64,000 bases of DNA from Streptomyces griseicoloratus. GTDB taxonomy: Bacteria; Actinomycetota; Actinomycetes; Streptomycetales; Streptomycetaceae. The stretch covers positions 1 through 64,000 of the forward strand of contig NZ_JACVQF010000233.1 in assembly GCF_014534645.1 (NCBI RefSeq), written 5' to 3'. Position 1 is the first letter of the stretch. Each line of letters opens with the position of its first letter. A program made the translations under genes and the position numbers. The notes below the pieces were generated by a model. It saw only the letters and a list, made by a program, of their open reading frames with translations. It was not told the origin of the DNA and did no database searches. Positions 8,006 to 17,612 of this stretch are shown here, in pieces.

Positions 8006-8196
8006 GTGTCGGTTGCGGAGCTGCTTGCCCGCGGCGACGAGTAGAACACTACCAGCTTCACCGGGGTGGTCATGAACGGGTTTCCGCGGGCCAGGTCGGG
8101 CCTGTGGGCCCCGGCTGGCGTTCCGCGCGTCCCTCGGACGGGGTGGAAGTGGGGAAAACCCGGACGCGGTGGCCGGTCCCCACCTACTCTCGAGTT

Positions 8197-8667
8197 GTGC
8201 CAGGGGCGTCGCGCCGGGTTCTTGTTGTGGACGACAACAAGGTCATCCGGCAGTTGATCAGGGTCAACCTCGAGCTGGAGGGCTTCGAGGTGGTGACCGC
8301 GGCTGATGGTGCCGAGTGTCTGGAAGTCGTCCATCAGGTGCGGCCCGACGCCGTCACCCTCGATGTGGTCATGCCTCGGTTGGACGGGCTCCGGACCGCC
8401 GCCCGGCTGCGTGCGGATCCGCGGACCCGGGATCTTCCGCTGGCCATCATCAGCGCCTGTACGCAGTACGAGGTCGATGCCGGTGTCGATGTGGGTGTCG
8501 ATGCCTTTCTCTCCAAGCCCTTCGAACCCGCCGAGCTCGTCGGTGTCGTACGGCAGTTGGTCGAGCGGGAGTCGGCCCGGGGTGAGACCGAGGGTGGTGA
8601 GGAGGGCCCCACGTTCGGGAGTGTTCTCGGGGCCGCTGCCGCGGGTGACAGTGAGGCGTCCGGGTAG
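8197..8667 (+). CDS. single-domain CheY-like response regulator
   Basis: The product (156 residues) is a receiver domain with no DNA-binding output domain. Acidic pocket D12/D13 (VVDDN), phospho-acceptor D56 (LDVVMPRLDG), the switch Ser in IISA and the Lys in SKPFEP are all present; the last 35 residues are low-complexity and acidic. No histidine kinase gene is adjacent, so the partner is unknown. GTG 8197 has no ribosome binding site, but TACTCT lies at 8185-8190, six bases upstream, so the transcript is probably leaderless. It is the first chromosomal gene outside the element. Confidence 0.85.
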   Translation: MPGASRRVLVVDDNKVIRQLIRVNLELEGFEVVTAADGAECLEVVHQVRPDAVTLDVVMPRLDGLRTAARLRADPRTRDLPLAIISACTQYEVDAGVDVGVDAFLSKPFEPAELVGVVRQLVERESARGETEGGEEGPTFGSVLGAAAAGDSEASG

Positions 8668-8818
8668 TTCTTGTGTTCGGTGACCTCTGTTGCCTAGGTT
8701 GCCTCCGGGGTGCGCGAGTCGCGGCTCGCCCCGCTGGCCCCCTGCGCCCCGTCCACATCCCGGGAACCCGCCCAAACCAGTTGGCCTACCCACCCCCCTC
8801 CTCCCATACGCTTGACCC

Positions 8819-9928
8819 GTGACCCCCGCCGAGCTCTCCCGTACCGTGCTGCACGCGGTGCGTCGTGCCGTCGACGCGGGGCAGCTCAGTGTGACCCCTC
8901 CCGAGCGCGTCGTAGTCACGCCGCCCGGTCCCGGGGGGTGCGGGGACTACGCCACCAACGTGGCTCTTCAGCTGGCGCGGCCGGCCGGGCGGACGCCCCT
9001 GGCGGTCGCCGAGGTGCTGCGGCCGTATCTCGTCGGCACCGACGGCATCACCGACGTCGTCGTCACCGGGCCCGGATTCCTCAACTTCAGCCTGTACGAC
9101 GCCGCTCCCGTCGCCCTCGTCCAGGAGATCCTGCGGCGCGGCTCCCGGTACGGGTTCGTCGACGGGCCCCGGAGCGGCCGAGCCGGCCAGAACCAAGCCG
9201 GCCAGGGCCAAGCCGGCCAGGGCCAGGGCGGCGCCTTGATCCACTGTGTCCGCGACGTCCGTGCCGTCGTCGTCATGGACGCCGTCGCCCGGATTCTTCG
9301 GTCCCAGGGTGTTCCGGTCCTCACCCGCTGCTCCGGCCACCCGCACCCCGAGTGGGAGCGCATCCTCGGTGTCGGCATCGGTGCCGGTGTCGACTCGGTC
9401 GGCAGCCCTCCCACCCCGGGTGCCACCGTCCTCCGCCCCGTCCCCGCCCCCGCCGACCCCCTCCCCCTCGGCCGGGACGCCGGCCGCTGGGCGCTGCTCC
9501 ATCCCGCCGCCCACGACCGGCCCCTGATCGGCGACGAGCACCTCGTCCAGCGGGAGAGCAACCCCCTCTTCCGGGTCCGTTACGCCCACGCCCGCAGCCG
9601 GGCCCTCGTCCGCAATGCCGCCGACCTCGGGTTCGCCCCCGAGCCCGGGCCCGTGACCGCCGCCGGCGTGCAGAGTCTGCTCGCCGCCCTCGCCGATCAC
9701 CCCCGTGTCCTCGCCGCCGCCGCGCGGCAGCACGCTCCCGACCGGCTCGCCCGGCACCTCGTCACCGTCGCCGATGCCGCGCTGCCCCTCCTGCCCACCG
9801 TGCTCCCCCGTGGTGCGGAGAAACCCTCGGCCGCCCACCGCGCCCGGCTCGCCCTCGCCGAAGCCGCCGGGACGGTGCTGGCCGGCGGCCTGTCCCTTCT
9901 CGGCATCGACGCACCCGATCACCTCTGA
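8819..9928 (+). CDS. nrtL: ArgS-related anticodon-binding protein NrtL
   Basis: A 369-residue relative of arginyl-tRNA synthetase. The N-terminal ~100 residues resemble the ArgS additional domain (GDYATNVALQLA, GPGFLNFSL) and the C-terminal ~130 residues the DALR anticodon-binding domain (RYAHARSRALVRNA through LGIDAP). The catalytic Rossmann core with HIGH and KMSK motifs is largely missing, so aminoacylation is not expected; its role is unknown. It contains three tandem 15-bp repeats at 9181-9225 coding AGQNQ/AGQGQ. GTG 8819 lacks a clear ribosome binding site and has TACGCT six bases upstream, so it may be leaderless. It lies 18 bases before lysA and close to tRNA-Arg. Confidence 0.82.
   Translation: MTPAELSRTVLHAVRRAVDAGQLSVTPPERVVVTPPGPGGCGDYATNVALQLARPAGRTPLAVAEVLRPYLVGTDGITDVVVTGPGFLNFSLYDAAPVALVQEILRRGSRYGFVDGPRSGRAGQNQAGQGQAGQGQGGALIHCVRDVRAVVVMDAVARILRSQGVPVLTRCSGHPHPEWERILGVGIGAGVDSVGSPPTPGATVLRPVPAPADPLPLGRDAGRWALLHPAAHDRPLIGDEHLVQRESNPLFRVRYAHARSRALVRNAADLGFAPEPGPVTAAGVQSLLAALADHPRVLAAAARQHAPDRLARHLVTVADAALPLLPTVLPRGAEKPSAAHRARLALAEAAGTVLAGGLSLLGIDAPDHL
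9181..9225 (+). repeat. three tandem 15-bp repeats inside nrtL
   Basis: Unit AGCCGGCCAGGGCCA occurs three times (first copy with two changes, AACCA at its end), coding a Gln/Gly/Ala linker. The multiple-of-three unit keeps the frame, so copy number could vary between strains without loss of the protein. Confidence 0.85.
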
Positions 9929-9946
9929 GAGAGCCCTGAAGACGCC

Positions 9947-11338
9947 ATGAGCCGTTCCGCACACCCCGCCGGGCCCCGTCACGCCGACGTCCTCCCCGAG
10001 GGCCACTACTCCGCCCCGCCCGCCGACCTCAACGCCCTCGACGCCAAGGTGTGGGCGCAGACCGTCTCACGGGACGCCGACGGTGTCGTCACCGTCGGCG
10101 GTATCCCCGTCACGCGCATCGCCGAGGAGTACGGCACCCCCGCCTACGTCCTCGACGAGGCCGACTTCCGGGCGCGGGCCCGCAACTGGCGCACCGCGTT
10201 CGGTGCCGACGCCGACGTGTTCTACGCCGGCAAGGCGTTCCTGTCCCGGGCCGTCGTGCGCTGGCTGGACGAGGAAGGGCTGAACCTCGACGTGTGCTCC
10301 GGCGGTGAGCTCGCCACCGCGCTGTCCGCCGGGATGCCCGCCGACCGCATCGCCTTCCACGGCAACAACAAGTCCCCCGAGGAGATCCGGCGGGCCGTCG
10401 AGGCCGGCGTCGGACGGATCGTCCTCGACTCCTTCCAGGAGATCGTGCGCGTCGCCCACATCGCCCGGGACCTGGGCAGGCGGCAGCGCGTGCAGATCCG
10501 TGTCACCGTGGGTGTCGAAGCTCACACCCACGAGTTCATCGCCACCGCCCACGAGGACCAGAAGTTCGGCATCCCGCTGGCCGGGGGCCAGGCCGCCGAG
10601 GCCGTGCGGCGGGCGCTGCAGCTGGACGGGCTGGAGCTGATCGGCATCCACAGCCACATCGGGTCGCAGATCTTCGACATGTCCGGGTTCGAGGTCGCCG
10701 CCCACCGCGTCGTCGGGCTGCTCAAGGACATCCGCGACGAGCACGGCGTCGAGCTGCCCGAGATCGACCTCGGGGGCGGCCTCGGGATCGCGTACACGAG
10801 TGACGACGACCCCCGTGAGCCGCACGAGATCGCCAAGGCGCTCACCGAGATCGTCACGCGTGAGTGCGAGGCCGCCAAGCTGCGGACCCCGCGGATCTCC
10901 GTCGAGCCGGGGCGGGCCATCGTCGGGCCCACCGCCTTCACGCTCTACGAGGTCGGCACCACCAAGCCCCTCGACGGACTGCGGACGTACGTCTCCGTCG
11001 ACGGCGGCATGTCGGACAACATCCGCACCGCGCTGTACGACGCCGAGTACAGCGTCGCCCTCGTCTCCCGTTCCTCCGACGCCGAGCCGATGCTCGTGCG
11101 CGTCGTCGGCAAGCACTGCGAGAGCGGCGACATCGTGGTCAAGGACGCTTTCCTGCCGGCCGACGTGGCACCGGGTGACCTGATCGCCGTACCCGCCACG
11201 GGCGCGTACTGCCGGTCCATGGCCAGCAACTACAACCACGCGCTGCGCCCGCCCGTCGTGGCCGTGCGGGACGGTGAGGCGCGGGTCATCGTCCGCCGGG
11301 AGACAGAGGAAGACCTGCTGCGTCTCGACGTCGGGTGA
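9947..11338 (+). CDS. lysA: diaminopimelate decarboxylase
   Basis: LysA removes CO2 from meso-diaminopimelate to give L-lysine, the last step of lysine synthesis, in the cytoplasm. The 463-residue protein has the alanine-racemase-like barrel with PLP-binding K96 (FYAGKAFLS), the glycine-rich phosphate loop [10 protein letters not shown], and the C-terminal CESGD motif with the active-site Cys, followed by [16 protein letters not shown] 9947 starts 18 bases after nrtL. A GC-rich hairpin follows the gene, separating it from hom. Confidence 0.97.
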   Translation: MSRSAHPAGPRHADVLPEGHYSAPPADLNALDAKVWAQTVSRDADGVVTVGGIPVTRIAEEYGTPAYVLDEADFRARARNWRTAFGADADVFYAGKAFLSRAVVRWLDEEGLNLDVCSGGELATALSAGMPADRIAFHGNNKSPEEIRRAVEAGVGRIVLDSFQEIVRVAHIARDLGRRQRVQIRVTVGVEAHTHEFIATAHEDQKFGIPLAGGQAAEAVRRALQLDGLELIGIHSHIGSQIFDMSGFEVAAHRVVGLLKDIRDEHGVELPEIDLGGGLGIAYTSDDDPREPHEIAKALTEIVTRECEAAKLRTPRISVEPGRAIVGPTAFTLYEVGTTKPLDGLRTYVSVDGGMSDNIRTALYDAEYSVALVSRSSDAEPMLVRVVGKHCESGDIVVKDAFLPADVAPGDLIAVPATGAYCRSMASNYNHALRPPVVAVRDGEARVIVRRETEEDLLRLDVG

Positions 11339-11362
11339 GTCCGGCGGTCGCAGGCAACGGGA

Positions 11363-11396
11363 GCGGGGCGGAAGATCTTTCGCCTTTCCGTCCCGC
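11363..11396 (+). terminator. hairpin after lysA
   Basis: GCGGGGCGGAA pairs with TTCCGTCCCGC (11 bp with one G-T pair) around a 12-base loop, 25 bases after the lysA stop. No T-run follows. Confidence 0.6.
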
Positions 11397-11497
11397 CCTA
11401 GTGAAATAAACGTCTCACGATCCGGACGAAAGGCAGAAAATCCCGTCCGGTGAGTGAGACTGGACCAACCGTAGACGGTATGAGGAAACGAGGTCGG

Positions 11498-12790
11498 ATG
11501 ATGCGTACGCGTCCGCTGAAGGTGGCGCTGCTGGGCTGTGGAGTGGTCGGCTCAGAGGTGGCGCGCATCATGACGACGCACGCCGACGACCTCGCCGCCA
11601 GGATCGGGGCGCCCGTCGAGCTCGCGGGCGTCGCCGTACGGCGGCCCGACAAGGTGCGCGAGGGCATCGACCCCTCCCTCGTCACCACCGACGCCACCGC
11701 CCTGGTGAAACGCGGGGACATCGACGTCGTCGTCGAGGTCATCGGGGGCATCGAGCCCGCCCGGACCCTCATCACCACCGCCTTCGAGCACGGCGCGTCC
11801 GTCGTCTCCGCCAACAAGGCCCTCCTCGCGCAGGACGGTGCCGCCCTGCACGCCGCGGCCGACGAGAACGGCAAGGACCTCTACTACGAGGCCGCCGTCG
11901 CCGGCGCCATCCCGCTGATCCGGCCGCTGCGCGAGTCCCTCGCCGGCGACAAGGTCAACCGGGTCCTCGGCATCGTCAACGGGACGACGAACTTCATCCT
12001 CGACAAGATGGACTCCACGGGCGCCGGGTACCAGGAGGCGCTCGACGAGGCCACCGCCCTGGGGTACGCGGAAGCCGACCCCACCGCCGACGTCGAGGGC
12101 TTCGACGCCGCCGCCAAGGCCGCCATCCTCGCCGGGATCGCCTTCCACACGCGCGTGCGCCTCGACGACGTCTACCGCGAGGGCATGACCGAGGTCACCG
12201 CCGCCGACTTCGCCTCCGCCAAGGAGATGGGCTGCACCATCAAGCTGCTCGCCATCTGCGAGCGGGCCGCGGACGGTGCGTCGGTCACCGCGCGCGTCCA
12301 CCCGGCGATGATTCCGCTCAGCCACCCGCTGGCGAGCGTCCGCGGCGCCTACAACGCCGTGTTCGTCGAGTCCGACGCCGCCGGACAGCTGATGTTCTAC
12401 GGCCCCGGCGCCGGCGGCTCGCCGACCGCCTCCGCCGTGCTCGGCGACCTCGTCGCCGTCTGCCGCAACCGGCTCAGCGGCGCGACCGGACCGGGCGAGT
12501 CCGCGTACGCCGCACTGCCCGTCTCGCCGATGGGCGACGTCGTCACGCGCTACCACATCAGCCTCGACGTCGCCGACAAACCGGGCGTGCTCGCCCAGGT
12601 CGCGACCGTGTTCGCCGAGCACGGTGTCTCCATCGACACCGTCCGGCAGCAGGGCAAGGACGGCGAGGCCTCCCTCGTCGTCGTCACCCACCGCGCGTCC
12701 GACGCCGCCCTCGGCGGTACGGTCGAGGCGCTGCGCAAGCTCGACACCGTGCGGGGTGTCGCCAGCATCATGCGGGTTGAAGGAGAGTAA
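11498..12790 (+). CDS. hom: homoserine dehydrogenase
   Basis: The enzyme reduces aspartate semialdehyde to homoserine with NAD(P)H, the branch point to threonine and methionine. The 430-residue protein has the Rossmann motif LLGCGVVGSEVA near its start, the catalytic-domain segment GIVNGTTNFIL with ALGYAEADPTADVEG, and a C-terminal ACT domain (from about 350; DVADKPGVLAQVATVF), which in actinobacteria mediates threonine feedback inhibition. ATG 11498 (followed by a second ATG) lies after GAGG; an upstream in-frame start at 11450 is less likely. It is followed after 6 bases by thrC. Confidence 0.96.
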   Translation: MMRTRPLKVALLGCGVVGSEVARIMTTHADDLAARIGAPVELAGVAVRRPDKVREGIDPSLVTTDATALVKRGDIDVVVEVIGGIEPARTLITTAFEHGASVVSANKALLAQDGAALHAAADENGKDLYYEAAVAGAIPLIRPLRESLAGDKVNRVLGIVNGTTNFILDKMDSTGAGYQEALDEATALGYAEADPTADVEGFDAAAKAAILAGIAFHTRVRLDDVYREGMTEVTAADFASAKEMGCTIKLLAICERAADGASVTARVHPAMIPLSHPLASVRGAYNAVFVESDAAGQLMFYGPGAGGSPTASAVLGDLVAVCRNRLSGATGPGESAYAALPVSPMGDVVTRYHISLDVADKPGVLAQVATVFAEHGVSIDTVRQQGKDGEASLVVVTHRASDAALGGTVEALRKLDTVRGVASIMRVEGE

Positions 12791-12796
12791 CCAGCA

Positions 12797-13855
12797 ATGA
12801 CCCACCAGTGGCGCGGAATCATCGAGGAGTACCGGGACAGGCTGCCGGTTTCCGACAGCACGCCGGTCGTGACGCTCCGCGAGGGCGGCACGCCGCTCGT
12901 GCCCGCGCAGGTGCTCTCCGAGCGCACGGGCTGCGAGGTCCACCTCAAGGTGGAGGGCGCGAACCCGACCGGGTCCTTCAAGGACCGCGGCATGACCATG
13001 GCCATCAGCAAGGCCAAGGAGGAGGGCGCGCAGGCCGTCATCTGCGCCTCCACCGGCAACACGTCGGCCTCCGCCGCCGCGTACGCCGTGCGGGCCGGGA
13101 TGGTCTCCGCCGTCCTCGTGCCGCAGGGCAAGATCGCGCTCGGCAAGATGGGCCAGGCCCTCGTGCACGGCGCGAAGATCCTCCAGGTCGACGGCAACTT
13201 CGACGACTGCCTCACGCTCGCCCGCGGACTGAGCGACAACTACCCCGTGGCGCTGGTCAATTCGGTCAATCCGGTGCGTATAGAGGGCCAGAAGACCGCC
13301 GCGTTCGAGATCGTGGACATGCTCGGCGACGCACCCGACATCCACGTCCTGCCGGTGGGCAACGCGGGCAACATCACCGCGTACTGGAAGGGGTACAAGG
13401 AGTACGCCGCCGACGGCGTCGCCACCCGCACCCCCCGCATGTGGGGGTTCCAGGCCTCCGGCAGCGCCCCGATCGTGCGCGGCGAGGTCGTCAAGGACCC
13501 GTCGACCATCGCCACCGCCATCCGGATCGGCAACCCGGCCTCCTGGGAGTACGCCCTCGCGGCGCGGGACGAGTCGGGCGGCGCCATCGACGAGGTGACG
13601 GACCGTGAGATCCTGCGCGCCTACCGGCTGTTGGCCTCGCAGGAGGGCGTCTTCGTCGAGCCCGCGTCGGCCGCGTCCGTCGCCGGTCTGCTGAAGGCCG
13701 CCGAGCAGGGCAAGGTCGACCCTGGGCAGAAGATCGTGTGCACCGTCACCGGCAACGGTCTGAAGGACCCCGACTGGGCCGTCGCCGGTGCTCCGCAGCC
13801 GGTCACCGTCCCGGTCGACGCGGCGACCGCGGCCGAGCGGCTGGGCCTGGTGTAG
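12797..13855 (+). CDS. thrC: threonine synthase
   Basis: This PLP enzyme converts O-phosphohomoserine to threonine. The 352-residue protein has the PLP lysine K62 in [10 protein letters not shown], the phosphate-binding loop [12 protein letters not shown], and [11 protein letters not shown]-type substrate contacts ([10 protein letters not shown]). It is the short bacterial class. ATG 12797 sits just after hom with GGAGAG upstream, so hom-thrC form an operon; thrB follows after a 352-base gap with its own probable promoter. Confidence 0.97.
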   Translation: MTHQWRGIIEEYRDRLPVSDSTPVVTLREGGTPLVPAQVLSERTGCEVHLKVEGANPTGSFKDRGMTMAISKAKEEGAQAVICASTGNTSASAAAYAVRAGMVSAVLVPQGKIALGKMGQALVHGAKILQVDGNFDDCLTLARGLSDNYPVALVNSVNPVRIEGQKTAAFEIVDMLGDAPDIHVLPVGNAGNITAYWKGYKEYAADGVATRTPRMWGFQASGSAPIVRGEVVKDPSTIATAIRIGNPASWEYALAARDESGGAIDEVTDREILRAYRLLASQEGVFVEPASAASVAGLLKAAEQGKVDPGQKIVCTVTGNGLKDPDWAVAGAPQPVTVPVDAATAAERLGLV

Positions 13856-14207
13856 CAGGCGCGGGCGGCGGGCTCCGGCCGCGCCGCCCACCCCCACCGC
13901 GCCCCGCCCCGCCCGCGTACGAGGGCGTAAGGGGACGCTTACCTGGGGAAGTTCCCTACGGGGGGTGCACAGGGGGCTTACGACACGCATCGTGCGCCTC
14001 CCGTGCGCCCTATGTCGCCACAGAACCTTCCTTCGATAGGCTGTACTGAACCCGCCCGCCGCATATGCCGCGGTGCCGCGCCGTCTCCGCGGTCGGGAGG
14101 CGGTCGGGAGCGGTCGCCCGTTCGGCAGGCAGTGGCGGCCCCGGGGTTTTCCGTACGTCATCGAATGTCATTCGACAGTCACGCAGCTCAAGGAGAGTCA
14201 TCGAGCG
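13856..14207 (+). promoter_or_regulatory. thrC-thrB intergenic region with terminator and likely thrB promoter
   Basis: The 352 bases begin with a GC-rich hairpin, GGGCGGCG/CGCCGCCC at 13863-13889, that can end hom-thrC transcription. A TAGGCT hexamer at 14037-14042 resembles a -10 box; the matching -35 region (TGTCGC near 14014) is weak. The leader to thrB is then about 160 bases. I see no convincing coding sequence or threonine-codon-rich leader peptide here. Confidence 0.45.
13863..13889 (+). terminator. hairpin after thrC
   Basis: Perfect 8-bp arms GGGCGGCG and CGCCGCCC with an 11-base loop begin 8 bases after the thrC stop. No T-tract is present. Confidence 0.6.
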
Positions 14208-15125
14208 ATGGCCGGTCCAGCGTTCCGCGCCGCCGCCGTCCGGGTGCGCGTCCCCGCCACCAGCGCCAACCTCGGCCCGGGCTTCGACGCCCTCGGCCTC
14301 GCGCTGGGCTTGTACGACGACGTGGTCGTCCGGGTGGCCGACTCCGGGCTGCACATCGACATCGCGGGTGAGGGCAGCGAGACGCTGCCCCGCGACGAGA
14401 AGCACCTGCTCGTACGCTCCCTGCGCACCGCCTTCGACGTCCTCGGCGGCCAGCCGCGCGGCCTGGAGATCGTCTGCGCCAACCGCATCCCGCACGGCCG
14501 GGGCCTCGGCTCCTCCTCCGCCGCCATCTGCGCCGGCATCGTCGCCGCGCGCGCGGTGACGATAGGCGGCGAGGCCCGCCTCGACGACGCGGCGCTCCTC
14601 GACCTCGCCACCGAGATCGAGGGCCACCCCGACAACGTGGCGGCCTGTCTGCTGGGCGGCTTCACCCTGTCCTGGATGGAGTCCGGCGCCGCCCGGGCGA
14701 TCAGGATGGAGCCCGCCGATTCCATCGTTCCGGTGGTTTTCGTACCCGGAAAGCCGGTACTGACGGAGACCGCGCGCGGTCTGCTCCCGCGCACCGTCCC
14801 GCACGTCGACGCCGCCGCCAACGCGGGCCGCGCCGCCCTGCTCGTCGAGGCCCTGACCCGGCGCCCCGAGCTGCTGCTGCCGGCCACCGAGGACCGCCTC
14901 CACCAGGAGTACCGCGCCCCGGCCATGCCGGAGAGCGCCGCGCTGGTGGAGCGGCTGCGCGCCGACGGCATCCCGGCGGTGATCTCCGGCGCCGGGCCCA
15001 CGGTGATGGCGCTGGCCGACGCCGGCACGGCCGACAAGGTCGAGGCGCTGGCGGGCACGGAATGGGCCGCCAACCGGCTGAGCCTGGACCAGCAGGGCGC
15101 GAGCGTGCTGCCGCTCGCGACCTGA
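14208..15125 (+). CDS. thrB: homoserine kinase
   Basis: ThrB phosphorylates homoserine with ATP to O-phosphohomoserine, the substrate of ThrC. The 305-residue GHMP kinase shows the N-terminal motif VPATSANLGPGFD, the ATP loop GRGLGSSSAAI and the C-terminal motif AVISGAGPTVMAL. ATG 14208 follows AAGGAGAG. Together with hom and thrC it completes the route from aspartate semialdehyde to threonine. Confidence 0.97.
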   Translation: MAGPAFRAAAVRVRVPATSANLGPGFDALGLALGLYDDVVVRVADSGLHIDIAGEGSETLPRDEKHLLVRSLRTAFDVLGGQPRGLEIVCANRIPHGRGLGSSSAAICAGIVAARAVTIGGEARLDDAALLDLATEIEGHPDNVAACLLGGFTLSWMESGAARAIRMEPADSIVPVVFVPGKPVLTETARGLLPRTVPHVDAAANAGRAALLVEALTRRPELLLPATEDRLHQEYRAPAMPESAALVERLRADGIPAVISGAGPTVMALADAGTADKVEALAGTEWAANRLSLDQQGASVLPLAT

Positions 15126-15533
15126 CACACGGTTGCCGGATTTGGAGAGGGGGAATGTTTGTTGGATCCGGTAGTGTTAACCTCAAGTCTGCACCCGACC
15201 CCACCATGGCGAGGTGCCTCGTGTCCCCGTCCGGGACAGACATTCTTCCGGGAGCCCCCCAAGTCGCATTGTGTGGTGGACGTCGTACGCAAGCAGTACG
15301 GCCGACACGGACACTGAGCGGCCCGACGGGCACGCTCCGGAGCCGGTGCGACCACGCCGCGTGACACAGACACTGGGTGCCACGGCTAGGGGGAGCGCCA
15401 TCACCAGATATTTCTTCCGCCGCTTAGGCGGACCACCGCCCCGGCACGGTTCCGACATCAAGGACCGACGCCGGACAGCACAACCGGTCGCCGAGCCAGA
15501 CAGGCCGACGTCCGCTCCAGGGAAGGACCCTTC
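15126..15533 (+). promoter_or_regulatory. long rho leader region with a possible leader ORF
   Basis: The 408 bases between thrB and rho must hold the rho promoter and a long leader. A frame from GTG 15361 to the TGA at 15535-15537 would code 58 residues (with the basic-hydrophobic stretch [11 protein letters not shown]) and its stop overlaps the rho GTG start, the arrangement seen in translational coupling. Whether it is translated is not known. A long leader would also fit Rho autoregulation by termination in its own leader, known in other bacteria. Confidence 0.45.
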
Positions 15534-15537
15534 GTGA
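15361..15537 (+). CDS. possible rho leader peptide (uORF)
   Basis: A 58-codon frame starts at GTG 15361 and ends in TGA overlapping the first codon of rho by the GTGA pattern. The start has only a weak GGAG-like site about 15 bases upstream. Composition is Arg/Pro/Gly-rich with a short RYFFRR segment. Support is limited to the exact overlap and to frame openness in a GC-rich region where open frames arise by chance; it could be spurious. Confidence 0.3.
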   Translation: MTQTLGATARGSAITRYFFRRLGGPPPRHGSDIKDRRRTAQPVAEPDRPTSAPGKDPS

Positions 15538-17582
15538 GCGACACCACCGATCTGATGGGCGCACGTGTCGAGGAGACCGCTGCCGCGCCCGCCACGGACG
15601 CTTCCGCGCCTGCCACCGGTGCCGGCTCCCGGCGGCGCCGCGGTACCGGCCTCGAGGGCATGGTGCTGGCCGAGCTGCAGCAGGTCGCATCCAGCCTCGG
15701 CATCAGGGGCACCGCGCGCATGCGCAAGAGCCAGTTGATCGAGGTCATCAAGGAGGCGCAGGCCGCGGGAGGAGCCCCCGCCAAGGCGGCGCCCGCCGCC
15801 GACGCAGCCGGCGAGACCAAGCCGAAGCGCCGTGCCACCTCCCGTTCGCGTACGGGCGACGAGGCCCCCGCCGCCGAGAAGGCGCAGAAGGCCGACACCG
15901 CCGGCAAGGCGGACAAGGCCGAGCAGGCCGGCAAGGCCGACAAGAAGGCCGAGCAGGCCGTGGCCCAGCAGCAGATCGAGATCCCCGGCCAGCCGGCTGG
16001 GGGCACCGCCCGCGCGAGCGAAGCCGAGCGTGGGGGAGAAGACGCTCCCTCCGAGCGCCGTCGACGCCGCGCCACCGCGGACGCCGGCAGCCCGGCCGCC
16101 ACCGAGACGGTCGCCGCCGAGGCCAAGGGCGAGCCGAAGGCCGAGACGCCCGCGCAGCAGCCCCAGCAGCAGGGCGACGCCCGCTCCGACGCCGGTGAGG
16201 GCGGCGAGGGCCGCCGCCGCGACCGCCGTGACCGCGGCCGTGACCGCGACCGCCGCGGCAAGGGCGACGACCAGCAGCAGGGCGGCGGCCAGCAGCGCCA
16301 GCAGCAGGGCGGCGGACGCCAGGACCGCCAGCAGGACGACGACGACTTCGAGGGCGGCCGTCGGGGCCGTCGCGGCCGCTACCGCGACCGGCGTGGGCGT
16401 CGCGGACGCGACGACGTGCAGGAGCCGCAGATCGCCGAGGACGACGTCCTGATCCCGGTCGCGGGCATCCTGGACATCCTCGACAACTACGCGTTCATCC
16501 GCACCTCCGGCTACCTGCCCGGCCCGAACGACGTGTACGTCTCCCTCGCCCAGGTCCGCAAGAACGGCCTGCGCAAGGGCGACCACATCACCGGTGCCGT
16601 GCGCCAGCCCAAGGAGGGCGAGCGCCGCGAGAAGTTCAACGCGCTGGTGCGCCTGGACTCCGTCAACGGCATGGCCCCCGAACACGGCCGCGGCCGCCCG
16701 GAGTTCAACAAGCTCACCCCGCTGTACCCGCAGGACCGCCTCCGCCTGGAGACGGACCCGGGCGTGCTGACCACCCGCATCATCGACCTGGTGTCGCCGA
16801 TCGGTAAGGGCCAGCGCGGTCTGATCGTGGCCCCGCCGAAGACCGGCAAGACCATGATCATGCAGGCGATCGCCAACGCGATCACCCACAACAACCCCGA
16901 GTGCCACCTGATGGTCGTCCTCGTCGACGAGCGTCCGGAAGAGGTCACCGACATGCAGCGGTCGGTCAAGGGCGAGGTCATCTCCTCGACCTTCGACCGC
17001 CCGGCCGAGGACCACACCACGGTCGCCGAGCTCGCCATCGAGCGGGCCAAGCGCCTGGTGGAGCTGGGTCACGACGTCGTCGTGCTGCTCGACTCGATCA
17101 CGCGTCTGGGCCGTGCGTACAACCTCGCCGCCCCGGCCTCCGGCCGCATCCTGTCCGGTGGTGTCGACTCGACCGCCCTGTACCCGCCGAAGCGCTTCTT
17201 CGGTGCGGCCCGCAACATCGAGGACGGCGGTTCGCTGACCATCCTCGCCACCGCCCTGGTGGACACCGGGTCCCGCATGGACGAGGTGATCTTCGAGGAG
17301 TTCAAGGGCACCGGCAACATGGAGCTCAAGCTCGACCGGAAGCTCGCCGACAAGCGCATCTTCCCGGCGGTGGACGTCGACGCGTCCGGCACCCGCAAGG
17401 AGGAGATCCTGCTCGGCAACGAGGAGCTGGCCATCGTCTGGAAGCTGCGCCGGGTGCTGCACGCCCTCGACCAGCAGCAGGCGATCGAACTGCTCCTCGA
17501 CAAGATGAAGCAGACGAAGTCGAACGTCGAGTTCCTGATGCAGATCCAGAAGACGACCCCGGCGCCCGCCAACGGCGACTGA
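15534..17582 (+). CDS. rho: transcription termination factor Rho
   Basis: Rho is a hexameric RNA helicase that ends transcription of untranslated RNA. The 682-residue protein is much longer than E. coli Rho (419). Residues about 35-80 are the Rho N-terminal helical domain ([13 protein letters not shown]), then about 200 residues of Ala/Lys/Gln then Gly/Arg/Asp/Gln-rich low complexity typical of actinobacterial Rho, then the RNA-binding OB fold ([18 protein letters not shown]) and the ATPase domain with P-loop PKTGKT (K439), [13 protein letters not shown] and the arginine-finger region. GTG 15534 follows GGGAAGGA. A repeat-like G-rich element (15997-16038) lies inside the linker. Confidence 0.97.
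   Translation: MSDTTDLMGARVEETAAAPATDASAPATGAGSRRRRGTGLEGMVLAELQQVASSLGIRGTARMRKSQLIEVIKEAQAAGGAPAKAAPAADAAGETKPKRRATSRSRTGDEAPAAEKAQKADTAGKADKAEQAGKADKKAEQAVAQQQIEIPGQPAGGTARASEAERGGEDAPSERRRRRATADAGSPAATETVAAEAKGEPKAETPAQQPQQQGDARSDAGEGGEGRRRDRRDRGRDRDRRGKGDDQQQGGGQQRQQQGGGRQDRQQDDDDFEGGRRGRRGRYRDRRGRRGRDDVQEPQIAEDDVLIPVAGILDILDNYAFIRTSGYLPGPNDVYVSLAQVRKNGLRKGDHITGAVRQPKEGERREKFNALVRLDSVNGMAPEHGRGRPEFNKLTPLYPQDRLRLETDPGVLTTRIIDLVSPIGKGQRGLIVAPPKTGKTMIMQAIANAITHNNPECHLMVVLVDERPEEVTDMQRSVKGEVISSTFDRPAEDHTTVAELAIERAKRLVELGHDVVVLLDSITRLGRAYNLAAPASGRILSGGVDSTALYPPKRFFGAARNIEDGGSLTILATALVDTGSRMDEVIFEEFKGTGNMELKLDRKLADKRIFPAVDVDASGTRKEEILLGNEELAIVWKLRRVLHALDQQQAIELLLDKMKQTKSNVEFLMQIQKTTPAPANGD
15997..16038 (+). 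repeat. Streptomyces-type interspersed mini-repeat inside rho
   Basis: The stretch begins CTGGGGGCACCGCCCGCGCG, continues with a CGAGCGAAGCCGAGCG core and ends TGGGGGAG. From memory this pattern (G-run, CCC, GAGCGAAGC core, G-run) recurs between genes throughout Streptomyces chromosomes. Here it lies in frame in the disordered linker, coding [15 protein letters not shown]. The assignment to the family needs a genome search. Confidence 0.5.
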
Positions 17583-17612
17583 GCCGTCCGCGGCCCGCTC
17601 CGGCACCGTCCG

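Noticed and set aside
9929-9946. Lysine riboswitch before lysA
   Set aside because: Only 18 bases separate nrtL and lysA; no room for an aptamer.
11552-14161. An 869-codon minus-strand open frame across hom and thrC
   Set aside because: Anti-sense frames stay open because of high GC at third positions; hom and thrC are certain on the plus strand.
14073-14207. N-terminal extension of homoserine kinase from ATG 14073
   Set aside because: AAGGAGAG and the conserved N-terminus place the start at ATG 14208.
15183-17606. Long minus-strand frame opposite rho
   Set aside because: Composition mirrors the Rho linker; no ribosome binding site or family motif.
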